Shown: piece by piece, positions 45,404-57,233 of the stretch
How positions within the stretch are numbered: position 1 is the stretch's first letter
Layout: each line of letters opens with the position of its first letter
DNA from: Casuarina equisetifolia
Lineage: Eukaryota > Streptophyta > Magnoliopsida > Fagales > Casuarinaceae
DNA length: 64,000 bases
Assembly (NCBI GenBank): GCA_028551475.1
Contig: CM052359.1
Location: 3,473,583 to 3,537,582 of the forward strand
Direction: 5' to 3'
Made by a program: the position numbers and the translations under genes
Notes under the pieces: model-generated
Databases searched by the model: none
What the model was told of the DNA's origin: nothing
Seen by the model: only the letters and a program-made list of their open reading frames with translations

Positions 45404-47580
45404 GATCAGTTTTTGGCTTGTACTGCTTAGTCTTCAGGTATAGAGACAAACTTGACGCTTATCTAATGCCGAAAAAGTTGGGTCAACGAAACTTGATATG
45501 GTTTTAACAAAAGAAGTCACAATCTGATAGGTTTATCTTATTTCCAGATTACCTGTCATCTATGTCTATCCACGTGATTGCGACAACATAGTCAAAGGTT
45601 CAGATTTAATGAGGAGCAGGAAATGTTCAAACAGCTGTTTCGGAAGACATTTCTAGGAACTCGTGGACATCATATTTTCTTCTGAGAAAAAGGATTACAA
45701 ACTAAAGACCTGTTTTTACCACCGGCGGAGGTCATGTTGTCTATGTATTCCACTGACAGACCCAGCGGGGTATGCCACCAATCAAACAACATCAAACTAC
45801 CATCTTCAAACTCCGGGTTATGTCGATAGTCACAGTTCCTTGCGACTGCCATCTTTAATGGAAAAATCAACAATAATAATGTCCTGTAAAACAATTCCAC
45901 CCATCTTAAGTAGTGATCTCCAGGGTTTCCTCGTGAACATAACTGATCCAGGTTTTGAATTGATTTCTATTACTTAGAAAAGTTCTTCCTTTGTTAAGAG
46001 AAGGCCAGCTCTCAATACACAAATCAACCGCTTTTATGCAGCGGCTAAGCTCAAGCAAGAACTCTGCAGCTAAATACAACAGGAACAGAGTCAACAGAGG
46101 CACTAGATCTCTGTTTCACCCGGCAATCGAGATATCAAGAAAAAAGCAACAGCAAGCTGGACTCTTGGAAATGCAATAGACAACATGAGTACGAACCTGG
46201 TTATAATACACTCAAAATACAAGAGATTTGCTCAAGCCCTCGAGAAACAACAAGAGCTTCAACCATTCCTCGAAACCCTACTCAATACAACACAAGCAAC
46301 GAATTTCAACTATAAAAAATTAATGTGTTAAATATGGTTTGCGTTTTGTGGGTTATTTTTTGTTTTAGCTTGCTGCATTGAATTAGGCTGGGTTGAACGC
46401 ATAAAACATGACCCAACCAATCCATTTAGAATCCTAAGCTTTGTTTTTTGTCCTAAAGTAGCTACCCGTCAGAAAAAAAGAAAAAAAAAAGGGAAGAAAA
46501 TTCATGTGGCTTGTGTAAGTTGCTGATTCCAGATTTTGAAGCCCTAAAGTCTCCGTTCCTTTGTAGATTGTTTCATATCCTTAATCCAGTAACCTAAACC
46601 ATTTAATTTGCAATCCATGTGGGTTTCTATTCTTGACAGCAGCATTGAAAAATAAGTCAATTGTATTATCTCTCTTTTTGTATACTTGATTTATAATTTA
46701 ACTTATTTCTACTTTAGTACCGGATATATACCAATGCATTTTGTGATTAAATAAGAGATAGGCATTACACCAAGGTTAAGACCACATACAACATTAAATT
46801 AAATTAAAAAAAGGTCTCATCTAACTTCCTAATACTCTAAATACACAAATTTCCAACTATTTTACATATCTTCCTTACATTAAAAAATTTATTTATAATA
46901 TTTTAATAGCTTCAAAAGTAACAATGTTATGAACAAGTAATGTGGTCACTTGTTGTTTCCCTTTTTTTGATTTATTTGTTATGCTCTTCATTCACTATAT
47001 TGCAATTTGTGAACAAATTCAATACAACAACTAGTTTTACATCTAGATTCCCAAGAATAAGTTTTTTGTTTTTTGATAAATATGTGAATTTATTTATTTA
47101 AGAATAAGATAATATAAAAACTTAGAAACATATATCAACATCATAATTCATCTAAAAGAAAATTAAGTTTAGAATTTTTTAATTATGATACAATAAAATA
47201 TTCATCTAAGATAATTTAATGTTTTTAAATCGTTATACTCTCTTATGTATAACTTTTTAAATTTTAATCAATAAAATTGATATCTTAGTAGTCCTAGGAA
47301 TAAGTAATTGATTACAAACAAATACCATTAACTTGCTCTAACGTTTTCACTGCATCCTTCATCCAACTGCACAATTTCTTATTGTTCCGCAAGGCATTCC
47401 ATCTCCATCGACAGTTTCGGATCAAGGTGAATAACACTTATTGGAAAGACAAACTATATGTAATTCATCTATTACCCATGTTACAGAGCTTGAAGAGAAG
47501 GTGTAAGGACCTCATGCAGCAACGTTTCTTCATGGCATGAGAAGCTGGCGTAAGTGCAAACTAACCCTGCATCTTTAGCA
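45404..47580. other. 5' flank of LecRK copy 4 and AT-rich spacer
   Basis: 45650-45850 is related to 37440-37640. Several overlapping short frames on both strands near 45663-46179 show no family. From 46330 onward the DNA is AT-rich with nothing recognised. Confidence 0.45.
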
Positions 47581-47599
47581 CAGTTGGCTGTAACACCAA

Positions 47600-48330
47600 C
47601 TAAGCTTCTCAAAAGTTACTGCCTTAGCCTCGGAAGAATATTTGCTAAGATATCAGCTTGTTGAACTTTAGTCTTACAATACCTAAGATAATTTCTCCAT
47701 TTGCAGTGGCTTGTGGGAGGAAACAAACTTCGATAACATATGTTTAGTCTTGCATGCGACACTGGGTGTTTAGTGAAAGAAATGCCTGATTGATTATCAC
47801 AAAATATTTCTGTAGCTCCTCTAGTATCAAATCCTACATCTTCCATTATTCTTCACAACCATATAGCTTGCCTTGCAGCAAAAACAGCAGGTCACTTCGC
47901 CAGCTAACTTAGTAGTGAGCTAGTGGATTCAACTATGAATTTGGATCTTAACATTTTGCATGTGAGTTTGGGTATATATATTGTAAGCTTTTACTCTTGA
48001 TAAAGCTACTGCATCTTGTTTCTATAAAGACACCATGAGAAGGCAGTTGAACCAAGAGTCAAAAGATTTATATAGCAATCCATAATTCGTAAATGCTTGC
48101 GAGTATCTCGAGAATCTTTCGCACAACTGAAATATTCACTTGGCTCTTGCTTTAACCAAAACGGAGATTACAGAAAATAGAATGTCGGGTCTAATGTTGA
48201 TAATATACATCAAACTTCCTATGAAGCTCCTAATAAGGTTCTATGTCATTTTCAGCATCAAACTTCCTATGAAGCTCCTAATAAGGTTCTGTAGGAGCCA
48301 ACGGAATTTGAATACTTTTAACAGTCACTC
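47600..48330 (-). pseudogene. Ty1/copia RT-RNase H remnant
   Basis: The minus-strand frame 47616-47846 has ATEIFCDNQSGISFTKHPVSHARL and KVQQADILANILPRL, the copia RNase H pattern (IYCDNQSAI.L.KNPVFHARTKHI ... QVADIFTKALP). Preceding minus-strand sequence to about 48330 is decayed RT/RNase H linker with stops. A 35-bp phrase starting catcaaacttcctatgaagc is repeated at 48208 and 48256. Confidence 0.65.
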
Positions 48331-48632
48331 ATTTGAAACTTGTTTAGCAAAGATTTAGTAAAATGAGTTTATGACAGAAAAATTCATTTCTTTCCTTGAT
48401 TAACATCCATTTCATTCCGTTCTAGGGAAATTTTTATAGCCATCTTGGATAGTTCTTCGGACAACTACGCATCACTGTTTAATTCAAATATTGTGGGACA
48501 TGCAAGGAAAACAATAAATCCTACATGTAGACACAAATTAACCAGTACAAACACCGTAAAAGCAAAGGAGGTGGATAACCACATGCAAGAGCCAGTAAGA
48601 ACCTTGTCCTGAAACAAAGATAATGCACTACT

Positions 48633-50567
48633 TCACCGGCCCTGTTGAAGGCTTGAAGTTATGGAATATGCACCAGAACTAATTGCTAGTGTAGGCACAT
48701 GATCCATGGGAATGGGCATCTGTGAAGGAAGCATTGGCATTGTTGCCTCAAAATTAAGAACATGAATGGCTTGCCTAATAGAGGGTCTGAGAGTTTGATT
48801 AGGATGAGCACACCAAAGTCCAACAACCATCAGGCACTCGACCTGCTTTTCGTCAAAATCCTGTTGCAGCTCCGCATCCATGGCAAAAGGAAGATTTCCA
48901 CTGCCATAAAGATTCCAAACCCAACGGACCAGCTCTATTGCATAACCGTCTTCCGTAGGAACAACTGACCTTCTTCCAGTAGCGATTTCTAACAAAACTA
49001 CCCCAAAGCTATACACATCAGACTCTTTACTTGCCATACCTGTACCTATGTATTCTGGAGCCATGTATCCTAAAGTTCCAGCCAAACCAGATGATTGAGG
49101 ACCTAGCTATGATCCATAAGCAAAGCTAACCCAAAGTCACCAAGTTTGGCATTAAAATTAGAGTCTAGCATGACATTGCTCGATTTGATGTCCCGGTGCA
49201 CCACACATTGCTCCCACTCCTCGTGAAGATAGAGCAATGCTGACGCCAATCCAAGAGATATCTTATATCTCAGTGCCCATGCTAGAGGTCTCCTCTTGCC
49301 AAAGAGGTGAGTATCAAGGCTACCATTTGGCAAAAAATTGTAGACAAGAAGGAACTCACCCTTGTCATGGCACCATCCTATAAGTTGCACAAGATTCCGG
49401 TGCCTGAGTTGGCTAAGGATCTTCACCTCAGTGATGTATTCTCTTTTACCTTGTTTAGACCCTCTTGAGATTTTTTTCACGGCGATTAGCATGTTGGAAT
49501 CTGCTAAACACCCCTCATAAACTGCACCAAATCCTCCTTCACCCAACTTTCTATCATTCGAGAAGTTGTTGGTAACTGCCGCAAGCTCTTTATGAGTGAA
49601 CCTTCTTGGTCCTACTCCTCGTTCTAGCTTGTCGTTAATCGACGTTAAGTTCATGTCTGTTAGTTTGCGTTTCTTTTGCCGGTGCCACCATAATGCTGCA
49701 AATGCGATAATCGACCCTGCTATAAAGACACCAATCGACACTGCCACACCCAAAATTAAACTTAGATCTTTTGCTTTCTTTCCACTAGTTCTTTTTTAAG
49801 TCGAAGCTTGAACTAAATTCCCAAGACAGAAGCCTATGTTGCTGTGTTGTCTCACTAGAAGCAGCTGAAATTCCAACCGTGACCCGCTCCGGCAGAACCT
49901 CCGACAGATCAATTGCATAGGAAAGATTAGTACTCTCCTGAGAATTAGACGTCCTTGCGTGGGACCAAGATACAGTCAAATTCTTGGAAGTAGAGTTATA
50001 GACAATCCACACGTTTACTATATCTCCGCTGTGTAAAGTGCAATTCCAAGGGCTGTAAACGGGAGAGTAAAGAGAGTTCTTGTTAATCCCCACATGTGCA
50101 ACGTAGGGATCCCACAATGTCTTCGGGTGGCAATCGAACTCTACGTGAACAATTTGGTTGTTAGGTGAGTCTTTGGTAGAGCTATTGTATAGACCGAGAA
50201 ATGCCCCCGCCGATTCTTGTGGGATTTCAATCCCAGCAGGAGCCAGGAAGAATGCCATCCCTTCACCAGAATAATCTTGGGTATTAATGACAAAGGAGAA
50301 ATGAGTTGTGAAGTTGGAGACGATTCCCGTGTTAGATTCCCAGAGTGGAACTGTCTCTGCATAGGTGGCCCAACCAACATCGTATGAATTATCGACATGG
50401 TTCATTTCAACGAATTCAAAGGACGGTACAGCATGTCCATGATAGCGTATGTTGGAGGCATTTGATTCGAAGTTAAGTATACGGAAAGAAACTGACTTCA
50501 CAGAGGGAAGAAGAGAAAACGAAAAACAGAGAGCCAGGTTGAATAAGAAGTAGAAAATGGTGCCCAT
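48633..50567 (-). pseudogene. L-type lectin receptor kinase with two 1-base frameshifts (copy 5)
   Basis: Full-length LecRK (1935 bp, matching the 646-codon paralogues) read in three frames: 50567-49785 (signal peptide and lectin), 49753-49103 (membrane helix and kinase N-lobe to DFG) and 49085-48633 (APE to tail). The first break is in a T6 run at 49792-49797 (A6 in gene sense), just before the membrane helix. The second is a missing base at 49108, just after DFGLALLMDH. GEGGFGAV, IAVKK, HRDIKSSN and APE are retained. The lectin metal site reads VEFDCHPKTLWDP, so the usual Asn ligand is Lys. DFGLAR is DFGLAL. As read, the product would be a secreted lectin ending at residue 260. Sequencing error at the homopolymer cannot be excluded. 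Confidence 0.88.
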
Positions 50568-50617
50568 GGCTAGGAAGAAGAAGAGAACTAGATAAGTTCC
50601 GAGAAAATATTACTCTC

Positions 50618-50626
50618 ATTTTATAC
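50618..50626 (-). promoter_or_regulatory. TATA-like element of LecRK copy 5
   Basis: The minus strand reads gtataaaatg, about 50-60 bp before the ATG at 50567, so the broken gene still has a plausible promoter. Confidence 0.5.
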
Positions 50627-50639
50627 TTGACCACGCCAT

Positions 50640-52010
50640 CCGAACCACCTTTGGTGACTTCTTAGCAATTGCGTAATAAATATGGGACAGCCGCATTTAA
50701 GACTCCTTAGCAATTGCGTAGTAAATATGATCTTCACCAACATAGCTTATGTCAGAAGAAAACCAAGATATAACAGTACCACACACAAAAGTACTTATAT
50801 ATTATAGCATACAAAAGGTGGCACTAAAGCCTTACAATATAACAGTGAGTCAAGCCATACAACACACGTCTTATTTATACAGTTTGGACTACAAAACAGA
50901 CAAAGATTATCGTGGAGTGATCAGCACGTCTTCAAGGTAAAGGGGCCGCCCTAGTTTCTTCTTCTTGTAAAGCTTATCACTGACCTGCTGGAGGAAGGTC
51001 CCTTTGTCACAGCATTAATGTTCTTCACTGTGAGATGAGAATAGCCACCTAGGTGACTCGCTGAGGAGGCAATATTGTCATAGCTGAGATCATGTTTTGA
51101 TCCTGCGGTAAGTCATGCATGATGTCACGGTGCCTCCTAATTCATGCCTTGTGAAAGCTAACTTGGAGGCTTGACCTTTGGTCCTTTGAGCTCTCTGACT
51201 GGTGTTGGCATGATGATGTAGCAGCCTAGCGGTCTCCTACGTCATTTCCATCGGTTGGCACTACATGCAAAGCCGTTGCATCAACAATGATTTGCAGATT
51301 ATAATTAAATTACGTCAATTTTCATTCATCCGCAACAATGAAAGTTTTTCCCCATTTTTAGTTAAAGTTAATGAAATTCAAAGGTAAAATTTGATCTCGT
51401 CAAATAGGAAAAATTTATCATCCAACAAGACTATGTTTCCCTAATCACATGGAATCATAAACTATTGTGCTTGTTTCATAATTCTCCACCTACTGAAACT
51501 TAGGTAACGGACAACATTTTGGTTTTCTCGTACGGGAGCTTTCCAAAGGGTGATGTTTGCCAAATTGTACGATTAGAAATGTTCGTATTGTGAAAATAGA
51601 ATCTTTTTGTCAATGATTGGAATAAATTATACAAAGCAATCATTTATGGAACTTATTAAGTCTATATGATTGGTGTGGGTAAACTTTTATCTTATTAAAA
51701 GAATTGCTTTTGGAGTATATGATTAAGGAATAACTTTGAACGTAAAGAAAGATTTTTTAGGACTAAGTCTATGGTTATAAATCGAATGAATCTATAGTAA
51801 GAAATACAAAATTAATATAACTCTAGAATAATTATTAACTATCTGAAAGACTTACAGTAGAACAAACAACCATAGTTCGCTAAATTTCAGTGATAACAAA
51901 AAATCAAGAGTTGTTAGACAAAGAGCCATCCAGATATAAGGAAAAAGTGACTTTGTAGAGGAAAAGGAAAGAATAAAACCCCTGTTACTCACACCATAAA
52001 TTTTGGCAGG
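50640..52010. other. 5' flank of LecRK copy 5 and spacer
   Basis: A 23-bp phrase ttagcaattgcgta(a/g)taaatatg is repeated near 50661 and 50706. The segment 50940-51280 is less AT-rich than its surroundings but encodes nothing recognised. Confidence 0.45.
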
Positions 52011-52168
52011 ACTTATCACGCACGCCATAGCCCGGGGACTATTCGCCGCTTTCAGTCGGACCCAGGACCGTTCATTCACGCTAGAAGTACTATCACGCAC
52101 ACCATAGGCTGGGGACTCCTCATTGACCCCAAAGCCGCTTTTACACGGACCCAGGACCGTTCATTCAC
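52011..52168. repeat. GC-rich tandem repeat, two units of about 78 bp
   Basis: Two diverged direct units run from atcacgcac.ccata to cattcac(g/a)ctagaagt and share the phrase cggacccaggaccgttcatt. They stand out from AT-rich surroundings. A related phrase (gcggacgt.tcagga) is repeated just after, at 52192 and 52234. Nothing coding was recognised. Confidence 0.6.
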
Positions 52169-52269
52169 ACTAGAAGTCCTAAATCTTTTGCGCGGACGTT
52201 TCAGGATTCGTCCTTTCCCCGACACCTCTTTCATGCGGACGTGTCAGGACTCTTCGTTCGTACCATAAC

Positions 52270-53444
52270 TTTTCGCGGGTCATGCTATAACTGGTTTACG
52301 TGTTCACAATAGTTTGCATCATCCATCGCTGGGACAATTTTATACAAGTTTAAAAATGATAATGTAGGACTTCAGACTTAAAAATACTTAATACGAACAA
52401 TGAGTAGGTTGACATTGTGAATTACTAATTTTTTTTATTATCGCTTAATTAATTAATTCAATAATAAATTAGTAAGAATTCTAATAATAAAATTTTGAAT
52501 TCAACATCTTGCGTATATAAGTAGGACTCGTAGGTTAGAATATTAAAAAGAAAAAGATTAAAAAAATGTGACAGTTTTTATCAAATGATTTTCGTAATTA
52601 GTCGCTCAGCCAATCAATTTGAAAATCATTTGGCTTCTTCTTCTTCCTCTTATTTCATCCAAACTTAACAGAACAAAGAACTAACTCAGCATTTAAAGGA
52701 TGCTGATACATCAAGCATCTAAGAGACGCAAAGACCTGTGAGATTTTTGTGCAAAACCAATCTAAACTGGTTTCTCCATAACGATAATGTAACCACAAAC
52801 AAGGATGCTCCAGAGAGCTTCAAACCAAAGTCACTTGGTTTGCACACCTACAAACAATACAAGAGGCCAAAGCCCGAAAAATAGAACCACACATCCATAC
52901 ATCTACAAAACCCACACATTACAATTTAGTCCAGTACACACAAAATAGCACATTATATCTCCTTCAGCTTCTTAACGTATTTGTAAACTCCTTGGTTGGT
53001 GGTTTTCTTTCATTTCTTTGGGTTAGTCGGTTTTCAATCTTTTGGTTGAGGAAGAACCTCTAGGGTGTTGGTTTAAAAAGCTTGAGAGATCTTTTGATAG
53101 AAATAAGAAATGTGGGCAGATTTTGAGAAAAAGATTATGGTTTTTTTTTTCAATATCTTTGTTTGTATGAAGGAAGGAGGACGACGGTACTATAACAATG
53201 GATCAAAAATTCAGCTTTGGGCTGATCGAGTTTGTTTATGAATTGTTGCAATGTGACCTTTATTTGCCTGTGGTCAGGGGGAAAGTTCGTAACCCATGGT
53301 GGGAGCAAACAATCTGCCCACCAATTGTTTGTGAAATTATCTCAATAATGTTTTCTTCTTTTTACACTTCATTTCTGTATTTACTTCCTCTTCCTTCCAG
53401 TTATCTTCCAAACATTCCATGGGGTGTAAACGGAAGAAGAATTT
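52270..53444. other. Spacer, no gene recognised
   Basis: AT-rich on the left. The frame at 53198-53536 runs into the lectin remnant on the opposite strand and has no family of its own. Confidence 0.45.
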
Positions 53445-53620
53445 GCATTTTCTTAATGCCCACATGTCCAACCGAGGGATCCATTATGCATTTAGGAAAG
53501 AATCGAAGTCAAAGGTATACTTCAGTTCCGAGATGAGCCACTTGTGATTGTGTTGATGAGGCCTAGAAACCCCCAGCTGAATTTGGTGGAATTTCAAACC
53601 CAATAGGAGCAAAGAAGATT
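53445..53620 (-). pseudogene. LecRK lectin-domain remnant
   Basis: On the minus strand, stop-interrupted sequence matches the middle of the lectin domain: FAPIGFEIPPNSAG at 53612-53570, then a degraded stretch, then MDPSVGHVGI (WDPSVEHVGI in copy 3) near 53485-53455. The piece is isolated from the N-terminal remnant at 54371 by about 0.75 kb of unrelated DNA. Confidence 0.7.
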
Positions 53621-53899
53621 AAAACAAAATTGTTAAAAGCCATAGAATTGACGGTTAATCAATGATCAATTTAATTGAATACTTCACAACCTTGGGCCCT
53701 TATAAGCTCAAGTCTACCATGATCCTAAAATTGCAACATTCCACCACACTTCCATGGCTCACCATGGCAGCCCATTTTTCCAGCTGTGACAATTTAGGTT
53801 CCAAACTTACAATTATTCCAAACCTATTAAGATCATACTAGGTTGGTCTTATAGGATCCAAGTTGATAACAATATTGAAATAAATTAACATTAGGGCTT

Positions 53900-55075
53900 T
53901 TGGTACAATTGTCTTAGATCATTGCAAATGATATTATAGTCAACCTTTATATCCTAAGTTTGTACCATAAAGGGGACACAACTTGTGAAATAAAATGATT
54001 GTAGGATTGGAACCTAGATTGTAATTGCTTGGAATGTCGTGAGCAGGCCATAAAGTATGGTCAAATGTCACAATCCTAGGATTGGGGTAAGCTCAATCTT
54101 ATAGGACCTAAGTCAATGATAATATTCAAATGAATTGATCCTTAATTAACCATCAACTTTAGGGCATTTGGCATAATGATCAAGGATTGTGATACAGAAA
54201 GGGAATGGTTGTTTGAACATCTTATTCAAGCACCATAAGCTAGTAGGATGTAGGGTTTAGGGCTGAAAGCTAGTTGCGTAAAGGGCCTAAATTAAGAATT
54301 TATTTTATTCTTTTGAAGAATTTATATGTATAAACGATTATAGGGCTATTGATAAAGAAGAAGAAAAGAATTATGAAGTCGGAGAGGCTTCCATTATCAG
54401 TGTCCAGGGTAGAGCTCTTGCCACATAGGAGGCCCTACCAACCCGGTATTGATAATCGATTTTATTTATCTCAATGTCTCCAACACATGGTACACCATCT
54501 CCCTGATATATATAATATATTGAACGCGTCAGATTCAAAGTGTGATATTTGGGGGGGGGGGAGGGGAAGAAGAAAAAGAAGAGAGGTAGCTCGAATGTAG
54601 CGTAGAAGATCGTGCACATGGCTTGGGAAAGACGAATAAGTCTAGAACGTGTTGGATACCTCTTGCATTGAAGTGGCACTTCAATACAAATGTCAAGCCT
54701 CGCAGGTTTTTGAACAAATGCAGAAGTAACTACTCTTTAGGCGTTGCAGCGCTCAGGTTTGTCTTTGGAACATAAAAGGGCAACGGAATGATAGAAAGGT
54801 AAAGGAAATGAAATGATGCAAAGTAAACCGAATAAAGTTAATGAAAAGGAATTTCCATCTGAATGTGGATGTCTATAGAATCAACAGTAGGGCTGTCACA
54901 TTCCAGGGAGAGAGATCGAGTAACCGGCTGTTCCATCCGAAAAACACGTAATGTAATAGGTTAAAAACTCTTATTCTTCTTCATCTTTTCGTCAATGACG
55001 AACGAACAATGTAACCCCAAAGGGCTAGAAAGAGAAACATTCATCAACCAAGGGAGAATTCCCGATAGTTCGATG
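53900..55075. repeat. Segmental duplicate A
   Basis: This segment matches 55500-56850 plus 61690-61975 (duplicate B) in order: spacer (ctaggattg, ctttagggcatttgg), LecRK N-terminal remnant, then the block with ctgtcacattccagggagag. It lacks the solo LTR and the chromovirus present in B, so it shows their empty sites. Confidence 0.7.
54371..54679 (-). pseudogene. LecRK N-terminal remnant (in duplicate A)
   Basis: The minus-strand frame contains QAMCTIFYATFELPLFFF (signal peptide), YQGDGVPCVGDIEINKIDYQ and YRVGRASYV. It aligns with residues 1 to about 85 of intact copies, then stops. A G run (54549-54560) disrupts the region after the signal peptide. The remaining gene is gone. Confidence 0.75.
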
Positions 55076-55499
55076 GCAAGTTCAACAACCCTCTTCGCTC
55101 TCTTCTAGTTTATCTACCACTGGTTCTAATCCTTACACCGCAGTGACTCATTCCACAGATCATCGAACTAACTGTCCACCAGCTCGTCATTTACAGCATG
55201 CATGGAGTCCCATAACGCCCCAGTCTCTTAATTAATGGTCACAGCTTTCTTCATGCCTTCCCCAATCATCCATGCTCTGTCTTGGACGTACTCTGACTCC
55301 TCCTTCCCTTCCCCAAACCTCATTGTTGCCATGGTCGAGCGATAACTTAAGAGTTTTAAATTCAAAAGGTGGTAATCCATGCTGGAGGGTGGTATTAGAC
55401 AAAAGTCCCTCTGGCCCTTGGAGGCCTCGTGACCTTCACGTCAATTTTTAAACTTTCTAGCTAGACTGGAACGTGACAAGCATCTTTAGAGTCTACCAT
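55076..55499. other. Less AT-rich DNA between duplicates A and B
   Basis: On the minus strand a Met start near 55333 reads MATMRFGEGKEESEYVQ and is soon stopped. It vaguely resembles a retroelement gag leader but this is unproven. Confidence 0.35.
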
Positions 55500-55831
55500 G
55501 GAATTGGATTTTGTATAATGGTCTTGGATCATGACAAATGATATTCAAGTTAGTCTTCACATCTTAAGTTTGAACCACAAAGGGATTGACTTGTAAAAAT
55601 AGAATGACTGTAGGATGGAACTTGAATGTAATAGCTTGCAAAATTGGCCCACCATGCGCAAGCTATGGAAGCATGGTGAAATGTTGCAATCCTAGGATTG
55701 TAGTAGGCTTAGGCTTATAGGACCTTAGTTGATGACTATATTCAAATGAATTAATCTTTAATTAGTTACCAGCTTTAGGGCATTTAGAACAATGGTCAAG
55801 GATCGTGAGGGAAAGAGGATGGGTATTCAAA

Positions 55832-55836
55832 CATCT
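55832..55836. repeat. Target-site duplication of the solo LTR (left)
   Basis: catct here is repeated at 56296-56300. Duplicate A has one copy (54218-54222) at the matching position. Confidence 0.8.
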
Positions 55837-56295
55837 TGTTAGGTTCTTGTTAAAAGCTCTAGGAATTAAGATCCAAGCAAGCACACCAACAAAAACATAC
55901 ATCACACATTTTTTTACAGAATGTAAAGATGTAGGCACATACACATAAAGAGGATACTATATTTTAGAGTGGTTGGGCCAAAGCATGTCTATGTCCACTT
56001 ACCATTGCTAGCCCCTTCTCCTTCCTATTAGGAACATTTGGAGTACAAAACGAGCTCGCCAGAGGAGCTGGCCAAATTGCTACAGTACCCACACAATAGC
56101 AATGCTGTTGTGCGGTCTCACTCTCTCTACACAATTCTCACAGTCTAAACTCACATTTATCTCTTTTACTCCTAACCTTTAAATGACCTAAGAAGGATAT
56201 TTACAATATTGCTCTTCTTCACCTATTTTAATCCAAATATACCTAGAGGTTAGGAAGGTCATTTTACCTTCACTAACTATTACAAATTCCTAACA
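55837..56295. mobile_element. Solo LTR, 459 bp
   Basis: Begins tgttagg and ends cctaaca, an inverted terminal repeat of 7 bp of the LTR TG...CA type, with a 5-bp catct duplication. There is no internal region. Duplicate A has the uninterrupted site (acatcttattcaagcacc). The minus-strand start (tgttaggaatttgtaatag) suggests a copia-type LTR, but orientation is not certain. Confidence 0.8.
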
Positions 56296-56452
56296 CATCT
56301 CATCCAAGCACCATAAGCTAGTAGGATTTAGGGTTTAGGGCCAAAAGCTAGTAGCGAAACGTGCCTAAGTTTATAATTTTTTTTTATTCTTTTTGAAGTA
56401 ACTTTATATGTATAAACGATTATAGGGCTATGGATAACGAAGAAGTAATGAA

Positions 56453-56734
56453 TTATGAAGTCGGGGAGGCTTCCATTATCAGTGTCCAAAGTGGAGCTCC
56501 TTCCATATAGGAAGCCCTACCAAGCCGGTATTGATACTCGACTTTATTTATCTCGATGGCTCCAACACAAGTATAGCATCTCCATGATATAGATAATATG
56601 TTGAACGTGTCGGATTCAAAGCGTGATATCTTTTTAAAAAGAAAAAAGAAAATTACAGATGGAAAAAGAAAGGAAAGAAGAGAGGTAGCTCGAATATGCT
56701 GTAGAAAATTGTGCACATGGCTTGGGAAAGACAA
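56453..56734 (-). pseudogene. LecRK N-terminal remnant (in duplicate B)
   Basis: Partner of the remnant at 54371. It has the signal-peptide region followed by SRFESDTFNI, VGAIEINKVEYQ and YRLGRASYMEGAPLW, then SPTS and a stop exactly as in A. Frame breaks differ from A, so the two decayed separately after duplication. Confidence 0.75.
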
Positions 56735-56834
56735 ATAAATCTAGAATACGTTGAATAGCTCTCAAATGGAAGTGGCACTTCAATAAAAATATCAGCCTCA
56801 GATTTTTCACAAAAGTGCAAAAATAACTGTTGTT

Positions 56835-57233
56835 TTGGCGTTGTGGCGCTCACGTGACGGTGAATCATCACACCGTTCTGGAGGTAATGGTGGACGTGGT
56901 GGCAATGGAGGACATCATGTGGACGGGGGAAATCACTCCCGAGGGATGCGATTTAATTTTCCATGTTATGATGGTAGTGATAAGCCATCTGACTGGATCT
57001 ATAAGGCAGAACAATACTTTGAATTCTATGATGTTCGAGAGGAAGAAAAGGTGAAGCTTGCTGCATGGAATCTAGAAGACAATGCTCTAATATGGTATAG
57101 AGTGCAGAAGGCAGAACACAGAGGACAAGATCTTTCTTGGGATACCTTTACCCAAGAGATTGGAGAGCGATTTGGCCTTACAGGGTACCAAAACCACTTT
57201 GGCGAGTTCATTAAAGCAAAGTGGTTCCTTTGA
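56835..57233 (+). pseudogene. Chromovirus gag N-terminal part
   Basis: After a Gly-rich lead the frame reads FNFPCYDGSDKPSDWIYKAE, then VKLAAWNLEDNALIWY and TQEIGERFG, the Ty3 gag capsid pattern. A frameshift near 57205-57230 passes the product into the next frame (57160-59313). Confidence 0.85.

Noticed and set aside
45663-46179. Cluster of short frames as a small gene upstream of copy 4
   Set aside because: Frames overlap on both strands with no family, and the DNA is related to spacer at 37440-37640 without a conserved frame.
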